Assembly (NCBI GenBank): GCA_036795455.1
Contig: DAIRET010000008.1
Location: 1-42,090 of the forward strand
Origin: DAIRET01 sp036795455
GTDB taxonomy: Bacteria > Bacteroidota > Ignavibacteria > Ignavibacteriales > Ignavibacteriaceae
DNA length: 42,090 nt
Direction: 5' to 3'
In this document: positions 26,496-34,846 of the stretch, one piece after another
How the letters are laid out: the number at the start of each line of letters is the position of its first letter
Position numbering within the stretch: the first letter of the stretch is position 1
The notes under the pieces: generated by a model
The model's database searches: none
Seen by the model: the letters and a program-made list of their open reading frames with translations, nothing else
Told to the model about the DNA's origin: nothing
Program-made: the position numbers and the translations under genes

Positions 26496-26772
26496 TAATT
26501 CCTTTTACCTTAATTATACAATCGAAAAATATCATTTTAAGATGTGAAAATGAAGTAAGAACTGCAATTGTTATTAAAGTGATGAATTATTTAATCCCGG
26601 AATGTGGAGGTATGCTAACCTGGATTTTTCGATGAAAGAATAGAATTGTTGAACAATATGATTTTTCTCTAATAACAAAACATTAGCGGATCAAAAACAG
26701 AAAGCCTTTGAATTGCGTTATATTTCATTTAAAAATTAAACCAATCAGTTAGTTGAGAAATATCAAATTGTT

Positions 26773-27195
26773 CTACTTTATACCGGTTTTAATAGCCAAA
26801 AGAATTTTTGCTGATTCAACATCCTTTTTATTATTAAAGAGAATCGATAACCTCCTTATTTTATTGAATCGTTTACCATTAATGAACTGCTCTTTAAGTT
26901 CATCGGGAAGTCCGCTGTCCAGAATTATTGGTTCAGCTTTATCTGTAAAATAAAAAGAAATCCGGAACGAATTTTTAACAACTGACAACCAGAAAATTGT
27001 TTTTGTCTTTTTTGTAACTTTTAATAACCAGCTTTTCCCGTCGTTATAGTACCGCCATTCTTTTGTTATTTCGGGGTAGCTTTCCGAAATATGTGCAAAT
27101 AAAGAATCCCAAAATTGTTTTGACTTCCCGATATTCGAAAAAATTATTTCATCTGTAGGGAACTGGTTTTTATCAGTAAGAACCGGTTTTTCCAT
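26773..27195 (-). CDS. DUF3788-family protein
   Basis: 140 residues, no signal peptide. It resembles DUF3788: an opening segment with FWDSLFAHISESYPEI, then WRYYNDGKSWLLKVTKKTKT and IFWLSVVKNSFRISFYFTDK, which suggest an antiparallel sheet, and a helical C-terminus. Function is unknown in the family. The gene starts 7 bp after the DUF1460 gene and is probably in its operon with dnaB. The 277 bp upstream of hflX on the other side hold no gene that I can support. Confidence 0.7.
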   Translation of the reverse strand: MEKPVLTDKNQFPTDEIIFSNIGKSKQFWDSLFAHISESYPEITKEWRYYNDGKSWLLKVTKKTKTIFWLSVVKNSFRISFYFTDKAEPIILDSGLPDELKEQFINGKRFNKIRRLSILFNNKKDVESAKILLAIKTGIK

Positions 27196-27202
27196 AACAT
27201 CA

Positions 27203-28060
27203 TTATTTAGGTTCTACGGGTCTAAGCACTATAATTCCCGTATGCTTTTTTACTTTTGCAAGATAACCGGGTAAAGGATTTTCAGAAATTTCTACTTTAG
27301 CTCCCACCAAAGGTGCGTGCATAAAGTGAATTCTACCATCATCCATTTTAACGGCAACACCGACATGCCCGATATCCAGACCCGATAGATTTGTTGTAAT
27401 TGCAATCAAATCGCCGTTTTGAATTTTGCTTTCATGTTCTTCAACTTTATTCTTGGGAATGTAATAGTATTTCCTTGAATTAATTTCTTTTTCCTGCTTT
27501 TCAATTACCGGAACGAATTCGGGATTTTCTTTCAGATGTTTATACTTATCAGGATTTTTAGACATGAAAGACACATTGAATTTAGTAAGCTCTCCGCCGA
27601 TTTCTTTCGTAATATCTTTAACTATTCCCTTTTTTGTATTGTTGTGAATCCAATCCGAAAAATAATGAAGCCTTGACGGATAACGGTCTATCACCCCGTT
27701 GCGGTATCTTATTTTCGTAAGTTCTTCTTTATAATCTTCAAAAGAAATTTTATTCTGTTTTATTAACCTCCCGAAAGTAAGACAGTTTTCGAGAAATGTG
27801 GTACAGTCAAGCCCGGTTAAAAAGACTACAAGCTGCTCTTCGCCATCTTTTTCAATTGAATGGGCAACGTAATCAACACCGAGAAAGCTTTTACCGATTT
27901 CCGCAATTACATCGTTCAAAGGTAAAGCATAAAGATTTTTCTCCAATGCCAGCGAGAATTTGGATTCGCAAATCTTCACATCTTCATCGGTATAGATTTG
28001 CGGAAAAACAGTCGTAGATAAAACAGATACAAGTACAATTAACAAGAATAATTTTTTCAT
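27203..28060 (-). CDS. DUF1460 (N-acetylmuramoyl-L-alanine amidase-like) exported protein
   Basis: 285 residues. The signal peptide is MKKLFLLIVLVSVLSTTVFPQ. The DUF1460 core, an NlpC/P60-like fold, has FLGVDYVAHSIE and the catalytic Cys86 in LTGLDCTTFLENCLTFG, with His in LSGLDIGHVGVAVK and MHAP near the end. Structures from this family suggest cleavage of cell-wall peptides or murein sugars; I infer a periplasmic peptidoglycan-recycling role. The start overlaps the dnaB stop by four bases (ATGA), so it is translated after the replicative helicase. That pairing is unusual. Confidence 0.85.
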   Translation of the reverse strand: MKKLFLLIVLVSVLSTTVFPQIYTDEDVKICESKFSLALEKNLYALPLNDVIAEIGKSFLGVDYVAHSIEKDGEEQLVVFLTGLDCTTFLENCLTFGRLIKQNKISFEDYKEELTKIRYRNGVIDRYPSRLHYFSDWIHNNTKKGIVKDITKEIGGELTKFNVSFMSKNPDKYKHLKENPEFVPVIEKQEKEINSRKYYYIPKNKVEEHESKIQNGDLIAITTNLSGLDIGHVGVAVKMDDGRIHFMHAPLVGAKVEISENPLPGYLAKVKKHTGIIVLRPVEPK

Positions 28061-29481
28061 ATTACATCCTCATGTTCAATTTGTGATACAGATACGTCTT
28101 CGGTTCTCCTGAAGTGTTCGCGGCTTTCAAAACGAGCGAACTCTTTTACAAAGGTTAGTTTTACTTCACCGGTAGGTCCATTTCTTTGTTTAGCAATAAT
28201 AACTTCAGCCAGACCTTCTGTAGAGTTACCGTCGGCATCGGTTTTCATTCCGTAATACTCGGGGCGGTTAATAAACATAACAACATCCGCATCCTGTTCA
28301 ATTGAACCGGATTCGCGTAAGTCTGAAAGCTGCGGACGTTTATCCTGTCTTCCTTCAACGGCACGGTTAAGCTGTGCTAAAGCAATAACAGGTATTTCAA
28401 GTTCTTTTGCCAATGCTTTAAGTGAACGTGAAATTGTCGATATTTCTCTCTCCCTGCTTTCAGTGCGGGATGAACCCTGGATAAGCTGAAGGTAGTCGAT
28501 AATAATTAAACCTATTTTCTTTTCGGATTTCAAACGCCTTGCTTTTGCTCTGATTTCAAGAATTGTTTGAGCGGGAGCGTCATCGATAAATACAGGAGCT
28601 TCGATTAATTTTGAGGCAACTCTCCACAACTTGGAACCTTCTTCTTTTGGCATTCTACCGGTTCTTAGTTTGTGTGCGTCAATTTTACCTTCCGAAGAAA
28701 TTAACCTTATAACCAACTGGATTGTCGCCATTTCAAGGCTGAAAACCGCAACCGGAACTTTACTAAGAACTGCTGCGTTTTTTGCGAATGCCATTCCAAG
28801 CGCTGTTTTTCCCATAGAAGGACGTGCAGCTAAAATTATCAAGTCGGATTTTTGAAATCCGCCCAATACTTCATCCAAATCATAAAAGCCTGTAGGTACG
28901 GCAAATTTTTTATACTCCATAGAGTGAATTGCATCAATATATTCAAGGGCATCACGAACGGCTTTCCCCATATCGATAAAAGCCCGTTTCATATGCTCGC
29001 CCATTATTTCGAAGATTTTTCTTTCGGCGTTATCAAGTATTTCGAATGCGTCTTCCGAGCCTTCGTAAGCCGTTTTTGCAATTTCGTGAGAAATACTTAT
29101 TAGTTTTGTGAGTATTGCTTTTTCAATTAAAATTTTTGCGTGGTATTCAACATTGGCAGCCGAAGATACATTTTCAGTAAGTTTACTTAAATAGACTGCA
29201 CCGCCTGCATCTTCAAGTTTGTTCTGCTTTTTTAATTCTTCGAATAACGAAACCGTATCAATCGGTTCATTTGCATTGAAGAGTTTTATCATCGCTTCAT
29301 AAATTATTTTATGAGCTTTCAGGTAAAACACTCCGGGCGTCAGCATTTCAATTACTTTCGGAACTGCTTCTTTTTCAATCATCATGGCTCCGAGAACGGA
29401 CATTTCAATTTCCGGGGCTGACGGCGGTTTTAAGCCTGCCGGAACCAATGATGTTAATTCGGTTTCTTTTCTTTTGGGCAT
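28057..29481 (-). CDS. dnaB: Replicative DNA helicase DnaB
   Basis: 474 residues, close to the family norm, with no intein. The N-terminal domain (about 15-120) starts PPSAPEIEMSVLGAMMIE. The RecA-like domain has Walker A AARPSMGKTALGMAF near 220, then VAVFSLEMA, Walker B IGLIIIDYLQLI, and the C-terminal ESGSIEQDADVVMFINRPEYY. The hexameric helicase unwinds DNA at the replication fork. The upstream region contains a perfect DnaA-box sequence (29569-29577). The stop overlaps the next gene by 4 nt. Confidence 0.96.
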   Translation of the reverse strand: MPKRKETELTSLVPAGLKPPSAPEIEMSVLGAMMIEKEAVPKVIEMLTPGVFYLKAHKIIYEAMIKLFNANEPIDTVSLFEELKKQNKLEDAGGAVYLSKLTENVSSAANVEYHAKILIEKAILTKLISISHEIAKTAYEGSEDAFEILDNAERKIFEIMGEHMKRAFIDMGKAVRDALEYIDAIHSMEYKKFAVPTGFYDLDEVLGGFQKSDLIILAARPSMGKTALGMAFAKNAAVLSKVPVAVFSLEMATIQLVIRLISSEGKIDAHKLRTGRMPKEEGSKLWRVASKLIEAPVFIDDAPAQTILEIRAKARRLKSEKKIGLIIIDYLQLIQGSSRTESREREISTISRSLKALAKELEIPVIALAQLNRAVEGRQDKRPQLSDLRESGSIEQDADVVMFINRPEYYGMKTDADGNSTEGLAEVIIAKQRNGPTGEVKLTFVKEFARFESREHFRRTEDVSVSQIEHEDVI

Positions 29482-29568
29482 TATACTTTTACTAATTTCT
29501 TGATGAATTTTCTCTTAATTGATTGAAGAATATTTTTTATCCCGTGTGTAAAATAAGGAAAAAATAAG

Positions 29569-29577
29569 TTATGCACA
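29569..29577 (+). promoter_or_regulatory. DnaA-box-like site upstream of dnaB
   Basis: TTATGCACA, a perfect TTATnCACA match, 88 bp before the dnaB ATG. A second site with one mismatch (TTTTACACA on the minus strand, 29545-29553) lies inverted 15 bp away. Function is inferred only. Confidence 0.4.
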
Positions 29578-29705
29578 CATACAAAAATTATAAGGACGGT
29601 TTGGACAGTTAAGGAAAAACAAATGCCTTCAAATTTATCTTTATTTATTTTTGCAAGGAATTGGTTTTTAATAAAAATGAGTATTAGGAAAATGTGAGAG
29701 GATGA

Positions 29706-30422
29706 TTACAATTCGTCATACAATTTCCGAAAAGCCTGTACATCTTCCCAGCATCCTTTTTTCCAGTTCGGATTTCTGAGCAGTGCTGCAGGGTGGTATG
29801 TAACCATTGTTTTAATACCTTTTACATCGAATACTTTTCCACGGAAATTGGTTAATGTGTCTTTCCTTTTAATCAATGCCTGTGCGGCAGTTAGTCCGAG
29901 GCAAAGAATTAAAGACGGTTTTATTAGCTCAATTTGTTTCATTAAATAAGGAATACATTTTTCCATTTCATCCGGACTCGGTGTACGGTTACCGGGGGGA
30001 CGGCATTTAACTATATTCGCTATGTAAACCTCTTCTCTCGAAAACTTTATAGCTTTCAAAATATCCGTCAATAATTGTCCGGCTCTTCCTACAAAAGGCT
30101 CTCCCTTGGCATCCTCTTCTGCGCCGGGTCCTTCTCCAATACACATCACTTTTGCATCCGGATTACCTTTACCGAATACGAATTTATTCCTTGTTTGTCC
30201 GAGTGGACATTCCATGCAGTCGCAGATCATTTTGTCCAGTTCGTCAAGTGATTTTGCCGTTTCAAATTCACCTGCAATAAAAAGAGTTTCTGCTTCTACG
30301 GAGGAATTCGTTTCAAAAGGTTCTGGTGTATTCATGTCTATATCATTCATGAAAAGCTCGTTACCGAATATTTCTTGCTGAAGTTTCAGGGATTCAACGA
30401 ATAGGTTTGACTTTTTTTCCAA
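29706..30422 (-). CDS. udg: Family 4-type [4Fe-4S] uracil-DNA glycosylase
   Basis: 238 residues from a TTG that sits one base after the coaBC stop; ATG at 30350 (Met25) is an alternative. Residues 25-60 are acidic and probably disordered. The Fe-S cysteines are C69 and C72 (CDCMECPLGQ), C in VKCRPPGNR, and C in KKGCWEDVQ. Motif A GEGPGAEED holds the catalytic Glu, PFVGRAGQLL follows, and motif C is TYHPAALLRN. It removes uracil from DNA to start base-excision repair. Last gene of the yicC-gmk-rpoZ-coaBC-udg run. Confidence 0.92.
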   Translation of the reverse strand: MEKKSNLFVESLKLQQEIFGNELFMNDIDMNTPEPFETNSSVEAETLFIAGEFETAKSLDELDKMICDCMECPLGQTRNKFVFGKGNPDAKVMCIGEGPGAEEDAKGEPFVGRAGQLLTDILKAIKFSREEVYIANIVKCRPPGNRTPSPDEMEKCIPYLMKQIELIKPSLILCLGLTAAQALIKRKDTLTNFRGKVFDVKGIKTMVTYHPAALLRNPNWKKGCWEDVQAFRKLYDEL

Positions 30423-30423
30423 A

Positions 30424-31635
30424 TTAAAAATACTTCTTCAATTCGGTTAATATTTTATGGGCAGTTTGAAATTTCGATTGTAAAGGGGATTCAACCTGGC
30501 TGCCGTCTTTATGGATAATCGTTACTTTGTTAGTATCAACTTCAAATCCGCTGCCGGCATCCTGAAGTGAATTTAGAACAATCATATCCAGATGTTTTGA
30601 AGCTAATTTTTTCTGTGCATTATTGATTTCGTCATCAGTTTCCAGGGCAAACCCTGCAATTACCTTCCCGCTGTTTTTTAATGATGAAAGGATATCTTCC
30701 GTTCTTTTAAGAGTGATGGATTTTAAGTTGTCTTCTTTTTTTATTTTGATTTCGGATGCAGATTGCGGGGTATAGTCGGCAACAGCAGCAGCCATAATTA
30801 AAGCATCGTTATACTGAAGATATGATTCTACTTCAGCCTTCATCTCTTTTGCAGATCTTACTTTTATTGTTTTAATCTCTTTATACGGTGTTAATGAAGA
30901 TGGTCCCGTTATCAAAGTAACAAGAGTACCGCGTAAAAAAGCGGCTTTGGCAATTTCATATCCCATTTTTCCTGAAGAACGATTCCCAATAAACCTAACC
31001 GGATCGATATCTTCATAAGTAGGACCGGCGGTTATCATTATTTTTTTCCCTTTCAGGTCGGGAATGTAACCGGATAAAATTGTTTCGATTGAGTCAATCA
31101 CCTTATCAATTTCCGGCAATCGTCCCTTCCCTGATAATCCGCTTGCAAGCTCACCTTCTTCAGCTTCCAAAATATGAATTCCTTTCCCTTTTAACTTCAT
31201 AATGTTTTCTTGAGTAAAAGGGGATTGGTACATATCCACGTCCGCTGCGGGAGAAAGCAGCAGCGGGCATCTTAGAGCAGCCGTAAGAGTAGTAAGTGCA
31301 TTATCGCAAAAACCGTTTGCAATTTTTGCTACTGTATTTACAGATGCAGGGGCAATTACCATTAAATCCGCCCATAGTGCATAATCTATATGCCATGTTT
31401 TTAAAGTTACACCGGCTTCTTGCGATGCAGGGAAAGTATTAACAATAACATCATTCCGGGTAAGAGCGGCAAGTGTAAGAGGGGCTATAAACTCAAGAGC
31501 GGAAGGAGTCATAACGACTTTAACTTCCGCGCCTCTACGCATTAAATCTCTTACAAGAAGACATGATTTATAAGCGGCGATGCAACCTGTAATACCGACA
31601 ATAATTTTCTTACCGCTTAAAACGTCTTTATACAT
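30424..31635 (-). CDS. coaBC: Bifunctional CoaBC (phosphopantothenoylcysteine synthetase/decarboxylase)
   Basis: 403 residues. The flavin-dependent CoaC domain (about 1-180) has ITGCIAAYKSCLLVRDLMRR, catalytic His in WHIDYALWADLMVIAPASVN, and the loop ASGLSGKGRLPE. The PAMN motif reads SPAADVDMY here. The CoaB domain (about 195-400) has MITAGPTYEDIDPVRFIGNR, SSGKMGYEIA, AAAVADYTP and a C-terminal KTEDD-like FALETDDEINNAQKKL. The two domains make 4'-phosphopantetheine from phosphopantothenate and cysteine. Follows rpoZ by 7 bp. Confidence 0.95.
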   Translation of the reverse strand: MYKDVLSGKKIIVGITGCIAAYKSCLLVRDLMRRGAEVKVVMTPSALEFIAPLTLAALTRNDVIVNTFPASQEAGVTLKTWHIDYALWADLMVIAPASVNTVAKIANGFCDNALTTLTAALRCPLLLSPAADVDMYQSPFTQENIMKLKGKGIHILEAEEGELASGLSGKGRLPEIDKVIDSIETILSGYIPDLKGKKIMITAGPTYEDIDPVRFIGNRSSGKMGYEIAKAAFLRGTLVTLITGPSSLTPYKEIKTIKVRSAKEMKAEVESYLQYNDALIMAAAVADYTPQSASEIKIKKEDNLKSITLKRTEDILSSLKNSGKVIAGFALETDDEINNAQKKLASKHLDMIVLNSLQDAGSGFEVDTNKVTIIHKDGSQVESPLQSKFQTAHKILTELKKYF

Positions 31636-31642
31636 TATGTAA

Positions 31643-31936
31643 TTAAGATTTATACTCGAATTCTACTTCACCTTCAAGCAGTTTATCCAACGCTTGCTGG
31701 TGTGGTTTTTTTCTTTTTTCGAAATCGAGTGATATCCTCAACTGAGCCGGGTTATCGAAATCTTCACTGTCATCGTCTGTTGCACTTGTTTGAGGAACTG
31801 TTGACAGCTGTGCGTTGAATTCAATTTTCTGCTCATCATTCATTTGACGCGCACGCCTGGAAGCAACTATAATCGCTTCGTAAACGTTTGCAGTTTTTTT
31901 ATCTATTTCACGTAAATCGATTGGTTCAATACCCAT
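31643..31936 (-). CDS. rpoZ: RNA polymerase omega subunit
   Basis: 97 residues. The Rpb6/omega helices are NVYEAIIVASRRARQMNDEQK (shown in part: VYEAIIVASRRARQM) and KPHQQALDKLLEGEVEFEY. Omega supports assembly of the beta-prime subunit. An acidic spacer (ATDDDSEDFD) separates the helices. The ATG overlaps the gmk stop by one base (TAATG). The gmk-rpoZ-coaBC order is common and supports the call. Confidence 0.88.
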   Translation of the reverse strand: MGIEPIDLREIDKKTANVYEAIIVASRRARQMNDEQKIEFNAQLSTVPQTSATDDDSEDFDNPAQLRISLDFEKRKKPHQQALDKLLEGEVEFEYKS

Positions 31937-32520
31937 TAGGGTTCTACCTCCTTATTGATCACTTTAACTATTATACTTTTTAAATTCTCTATTGCAATAT
32001 CAAGATTTTTGTTGACCACAAAATAATCAAATTTATCCTTATGACTCAATTCCATTTTTGCCCTCTCAATCCTAAGATTGAGGTCGTGCTCGTTTTCGGT
32101 TTTCCGTTTTTTCAATCTTCTTTCAAGCTCATCTATCCCGGGCGGTTCGATAAATACAAGTACGGCTTCGGGGTAGTTTTGCTTTAGATTTAATGCTCCC
32201 TTTACATCAAGGTCAAGAATAATTGATCTACCTTTGTTTAAGTTCTCATCCAAAAAACTTTTATAAGTACCGTAATAATAATCGTAAACTTTTTGCCATT
32301 CTGCAAAGGCATTTTTTTCTATTTTTTGATGGAAAGTCGGTTCATCCAGGAAAAAATAATCCTTCCCATCTACTTCATCGCCTCTTTTTTTTCTAGTAGT
32401 CGCCGAAATTGAGTAGAGAAGTTCGGGTATATCTTTTAAAACAGAATGAATTATTGTAGTTTTTCCTGCCCCGCTTGGTGCTGAAATAACAAATAGTACC
32501 CCTCTGTTATTATTCAACAT
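31936..32520 (-). CDS. gmk: Guanylate kinase
   Basis: 194 residues, near the family norm. The P-loop is VISAPSGAGKTTIIHSV, and the GMP-binding region is SISATTRKKRGDEVDGKDYF and FLEN-type FAEWQKVYDYYYGT. The lid region is RLKKRKTENEHDLNLRIERA. It phosphorylates GMP to GDP. Its start lies inside the last 11 bases of yicC, in another frame, so translation is coupled. Confidence 0.96.
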   Translation of the reverse strand: MLNNNRGVLFVISAPSGAGKTTIIHSVLKDIPELLYSISATTRKKRGDEVDGKDYFFLDEPTFHQKIEKNAFAEWQKVYDYYYGTYKSFLDENLNKGRSIILDLDVKGALNLKQNYPEAVLVFIEPPGIDELERRLKKRKTENEHDLNLRIERAKMELSHKDKFDYFVVNKNLDIAIENLKSIIVKVINKEVEP

Positions 32521-33385
32521 TCTGTATCTGTTCCCGTATTTTTTCTATTTCTTCGCGTATAAAAACCGAATGATGAATTACCTCAGTAGAAAGAGATTTA
32601 GAAGCAATCGTATTTGCTTCCCGGTGCATTTCCTGGCAGAGAAAATTTAATTTTCTCCCTGTTTCATCACCGTTCTCCAGATTTTCTTTAAAAAATTTGA
32701 GATGGCTCCGTAGTCTTACGCATTCTTCCGTAATATCGGCTTTTTCTGCGAGTAACGCCAGCTCAACGTCAAGTCTTTCATTATAAACGGAAATATCTTC
32801 AATCAGTTGAGATAATCTCTGTTTCAATTTCGCAAACTGTTCATCAACCCCGGTTCTATAAATATTTTCAATTTTAATTAGGTGTTCTTCAATTTTATCT
32901 AATCTTTGCCGCAAATCCTTAGAAAGCTGTTCTCCTTCTGCTTTACGCATAGAAACAACATTTTCAAGTGATTTATCCAATGTAGATTTAAGGGCTTCAA
33001 AATGTTCATCTTCAAACTCCCCGAGTTCAGGCGAGAAGAGGTCTTTGAATGTAAGGACGTGCTCAATCTTGATTTTGTCTTTTATTTTTAAAGCTTTCCG
33101 GATTTTTTTAAGCGTATCCACTGATTCTTTCAGTTTGGTTTCGCTTAAGAAAAGGAATGAATTTGCATCACCTTCAGGTTTAATTGAAATATTAATGTAA
33201 ACTTTTCCCCGTTTAATTTTACTTTTTACATATTCTTTTATTTCATATTCCCTGCTTTGCAGGCTTGTGGGCAGCTTAAGCGACAACTCAAGGTAACGAT
33301 TATTGAAGCTTTTCACTTCAATTTCCATATTAAAACCGTTAAAAGAGTTTGACGCTTTGCCGAAGCCCGTCATACTAAAAATCAT
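32510..33385 (-). CDS. yicC: YicC-family endoribonuclease
   Basis: 291 residues. It starts with MIFSMTGFGKAS, the signature of the YicC N-terminal domain, and has EVKSFNNRYLELSLKLP. The middle is helical coiled coil, and the C-terminal DUF1732 domain has LLAEKADITEECVRLRSHL and LNFLCQEMHREANTIASK, the presumed metal-binding acidic cluster. Family members are RNA endonucleases linked to small-RNA turnover. First gene of the run; its 328-bp upstream region has no clear promoter. Confidence 0.94.
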   Translation of the reverse strand: MIFSMTGFGKASNSFNGFNMEIEVKSFNNRYLELSLKLPTSLQSREYEIKEYVKSKIKRGKVYINISIKPEGDANSFLFLSETKLKESVDTLKKIRKALKIKDKIKIEHVLTFKDLFSPELGEFEDEHFEALKSTLDKSLENVVSMRKAEGEQLSKDLRQRLDKIEEHLIKIENIYRTGVDEQFAKLKQRLSQLIEDISVYNERLDVELALLAEKADITEECVRLRSHLKFFKENLENGDETGRKLNFLCQEMHREANTIASKSLSTEVIHHSVFIREEIEKIREQIQNVE

Positions 33386-33713
33386 AATTCTTCCGGTTGT
33401 ATAAAAATTTTAAAAATTGTGGCACAAGATAAGAAATTTCCGGCTTATTTTTTTGATTCATTTAATAAATCCGGGAGGGACGTTTGGTAAAAACATCACC
33501 GTATAAATAGATTTTTTCCTTCATTTAATTCCTTTTTTTGAAAATATTGCAGATGGAATGCGAATTATGAATAGCTTCTTTTTCATTTCGTGTATCGAAA
33601 GGACAATAATATCCTTCTGTCATGCCATAATTAGGTGCATGAACAATCGTCCCGTTTTAAATATAATAACCTATATTACTAAGACGCACTAAGTATAAAA
33701 TAAATCTGAACGG
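33386..33713. other. Gene-poor 328-bp gap between spoVG and yicC
   Basis: No supported gene. On the minus strand, a 43-codon open stretch (33656-33525) has a protein-like sequence including VHAPNYGMTEGYYCPFDT but only an internal ATG. It is followed by a 20-codon reading frame starting MKEKIYLYGDVF (33524-33462). These may be remnants of a decayed gene or chance. Confidence 0.3.
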
Positions 33714-33968
33714 CTATTTTTTCTGCTTATTGTATTCTTCTATAGCGGCTTTTTCTGCTTCTTCTTTTAGGGATTTAGGCAAAATAACTGTTTCGTAATA
33801 CTTGTCGTCTTTCCCTTTTTCGCTTGGAGCGGACAAGAACAAACCATTCGGACCATTTATCAAACGAAACTTTTTTAGAATAATTCCGTCGTCCGTTTCA
33901 ATGTCCAGGAAAGCAACCATTTTGCTGTTACTGTTTTTTTCCAGCAGGGTCATACGAACTATTTTCAT
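33714..33968 (-). CDS. spoVG: SpoVG-family nucleic-acid-binding regulator
   Basis: 84 residues, the family length. It carries the SpoVG core: MVAFLDIETDDGIILKKF, then RLINGPNGLFLSAPSEKG, with a C-terminal helix (EEAEKAAIEEYNKQKK). In other bacteria SpoVG binds DNA and RNA and acts as a global regulator. A strong GGAGG lies five bases before the ATG, unusual for this window and suggestive of high expression. It lies 68 bp downstream of cas6 on the same strand, so they may share a transcript. Confidence 0.88.
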   Translation of the reverse strand: MKIVRMTLLEKNSNSKMVAFLDIETDDGIILKKFRLINGPNGLFLSAPSEKGKDDKYYETVILPKSLKEEAEKAAIEEYNKQKK

Positions 33969-34036
33969 TTAATCCTCCGTTGTTGATTTTTGGATTAGTT
34001 GTTTAACTCCTGGCTTTAATGCCATGGAAAACTTAT

Positions 34037-34846
34037 TTAAATAGCCGAATAAAAATCAGCCATACCGAAACCCATTGAATTCTGCTCGCCGAAACCGGTA
34101 TCATAACCCACCTTTATAAGTGCTTCTTCACCGGTTAATACAATCGGTATCATGTTTCCTATTATCTCACGATTCCGGCTATTACCTCTGCGAATCGAAA
34201 TCTTTTTAGTTAGTCTCTGGTTATTACTTAACTTCGTCTTTATGTAATCGTTATCCCATTCAAAAGTGAGATTGTTACCGTTATATTCGGAATTATAAAT
34301 CATTTTGTACTTGGTTTTTAAATCCTGGTTTATAATCCAGTTAATTTCATTAATGTTGTCGTTGAATCGCAGATAATAAGGAAGAGGTCTTTGAAAATCA
34401 AAATCTTTCTTAGAAGCAATAACAAGAGGTGATAACAGAGTGAACCTGTTTTGCTTTCCGAATACCGGCTCTTGTTGTTTTTTAATATTCATTATTGCAA
34501 AAATATTGACTGAAGAAGCTGTCTCAATTTCAATTCTGTTTTCTTTGATTATTCTAGGAATTACATCTTTAATAAAATCGTCAATTAAAGGGAATGAAAC
34601 ATAAAGATTTACATCCCGGCACATTAAGTGAATTGTCTCATTTTCAATTTTCAGGGCATTAAAACGCAATGCGAATGTATAAAGCTGAAATGGCTTTCCG
34701 CTCTCCGGGAAACCTATGTCGTCTAAATAAGATGAAAATTCCGGCGTATCCAGTTCAAACAATTTATAGATTGCCATTGATAGGTAATAATTATAGTTTA
34801 CCGGGATTTCATCAGAACCGGACAACATACAAATTTTTAATCTCAT
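34037..34846 (-). CDS. cas6: Solitary Cas6-family CRISPR RNA endonuclease, His-to-Asp at the active site
   Basis: 269 residues from the ATG at 34846; a TTG three codons earlier is less likely. The N-terminus (MRLKICMLSGSDEIPVNYN, then YYLSMAIYKLF) and the C-terminal Gly-rich loop (VGYDTGFGEQNSMGFGMADF) match Pyrococcus-type Cas6. Aligned to that enzyme from memory, Tyr27 and a Lys (about 51) of the triad are kept, but the catalytic His in YLHE is Asp42 here (YLDDIGF). The protein has only one His, near residue 73. Cas6 normally cuts pre-crRNA within repeats. There is no other cas gene and no repeat array in the window. It may act in trans on a distant array or be only an RNA binder. Confidence 0.85.
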   Translation of the reverse strand: MRLKICMLSGSDEIPVNYNYYLSMAIYKLFELDTPEFSSYLDDIGFPESGKPFQLYTFALRFNALKIENETIHLMCRDVNLYVSFPLIDDFIKDVIPRIIKENRIEIETASSVNIFAIMNIKKQQEPVFGKQNRFTLLSPLVIASKKDFDFQRPLPYYLRFNDNINEINWIINQDLKTKYKMIYNSEYNGNNLTFEWDNDYIKTKLSNNQRLTKKISIRRGNSRNREIIGNMIPIVLTGEEALIKVGYDTGFGEQNSMGFGMADFYSAI

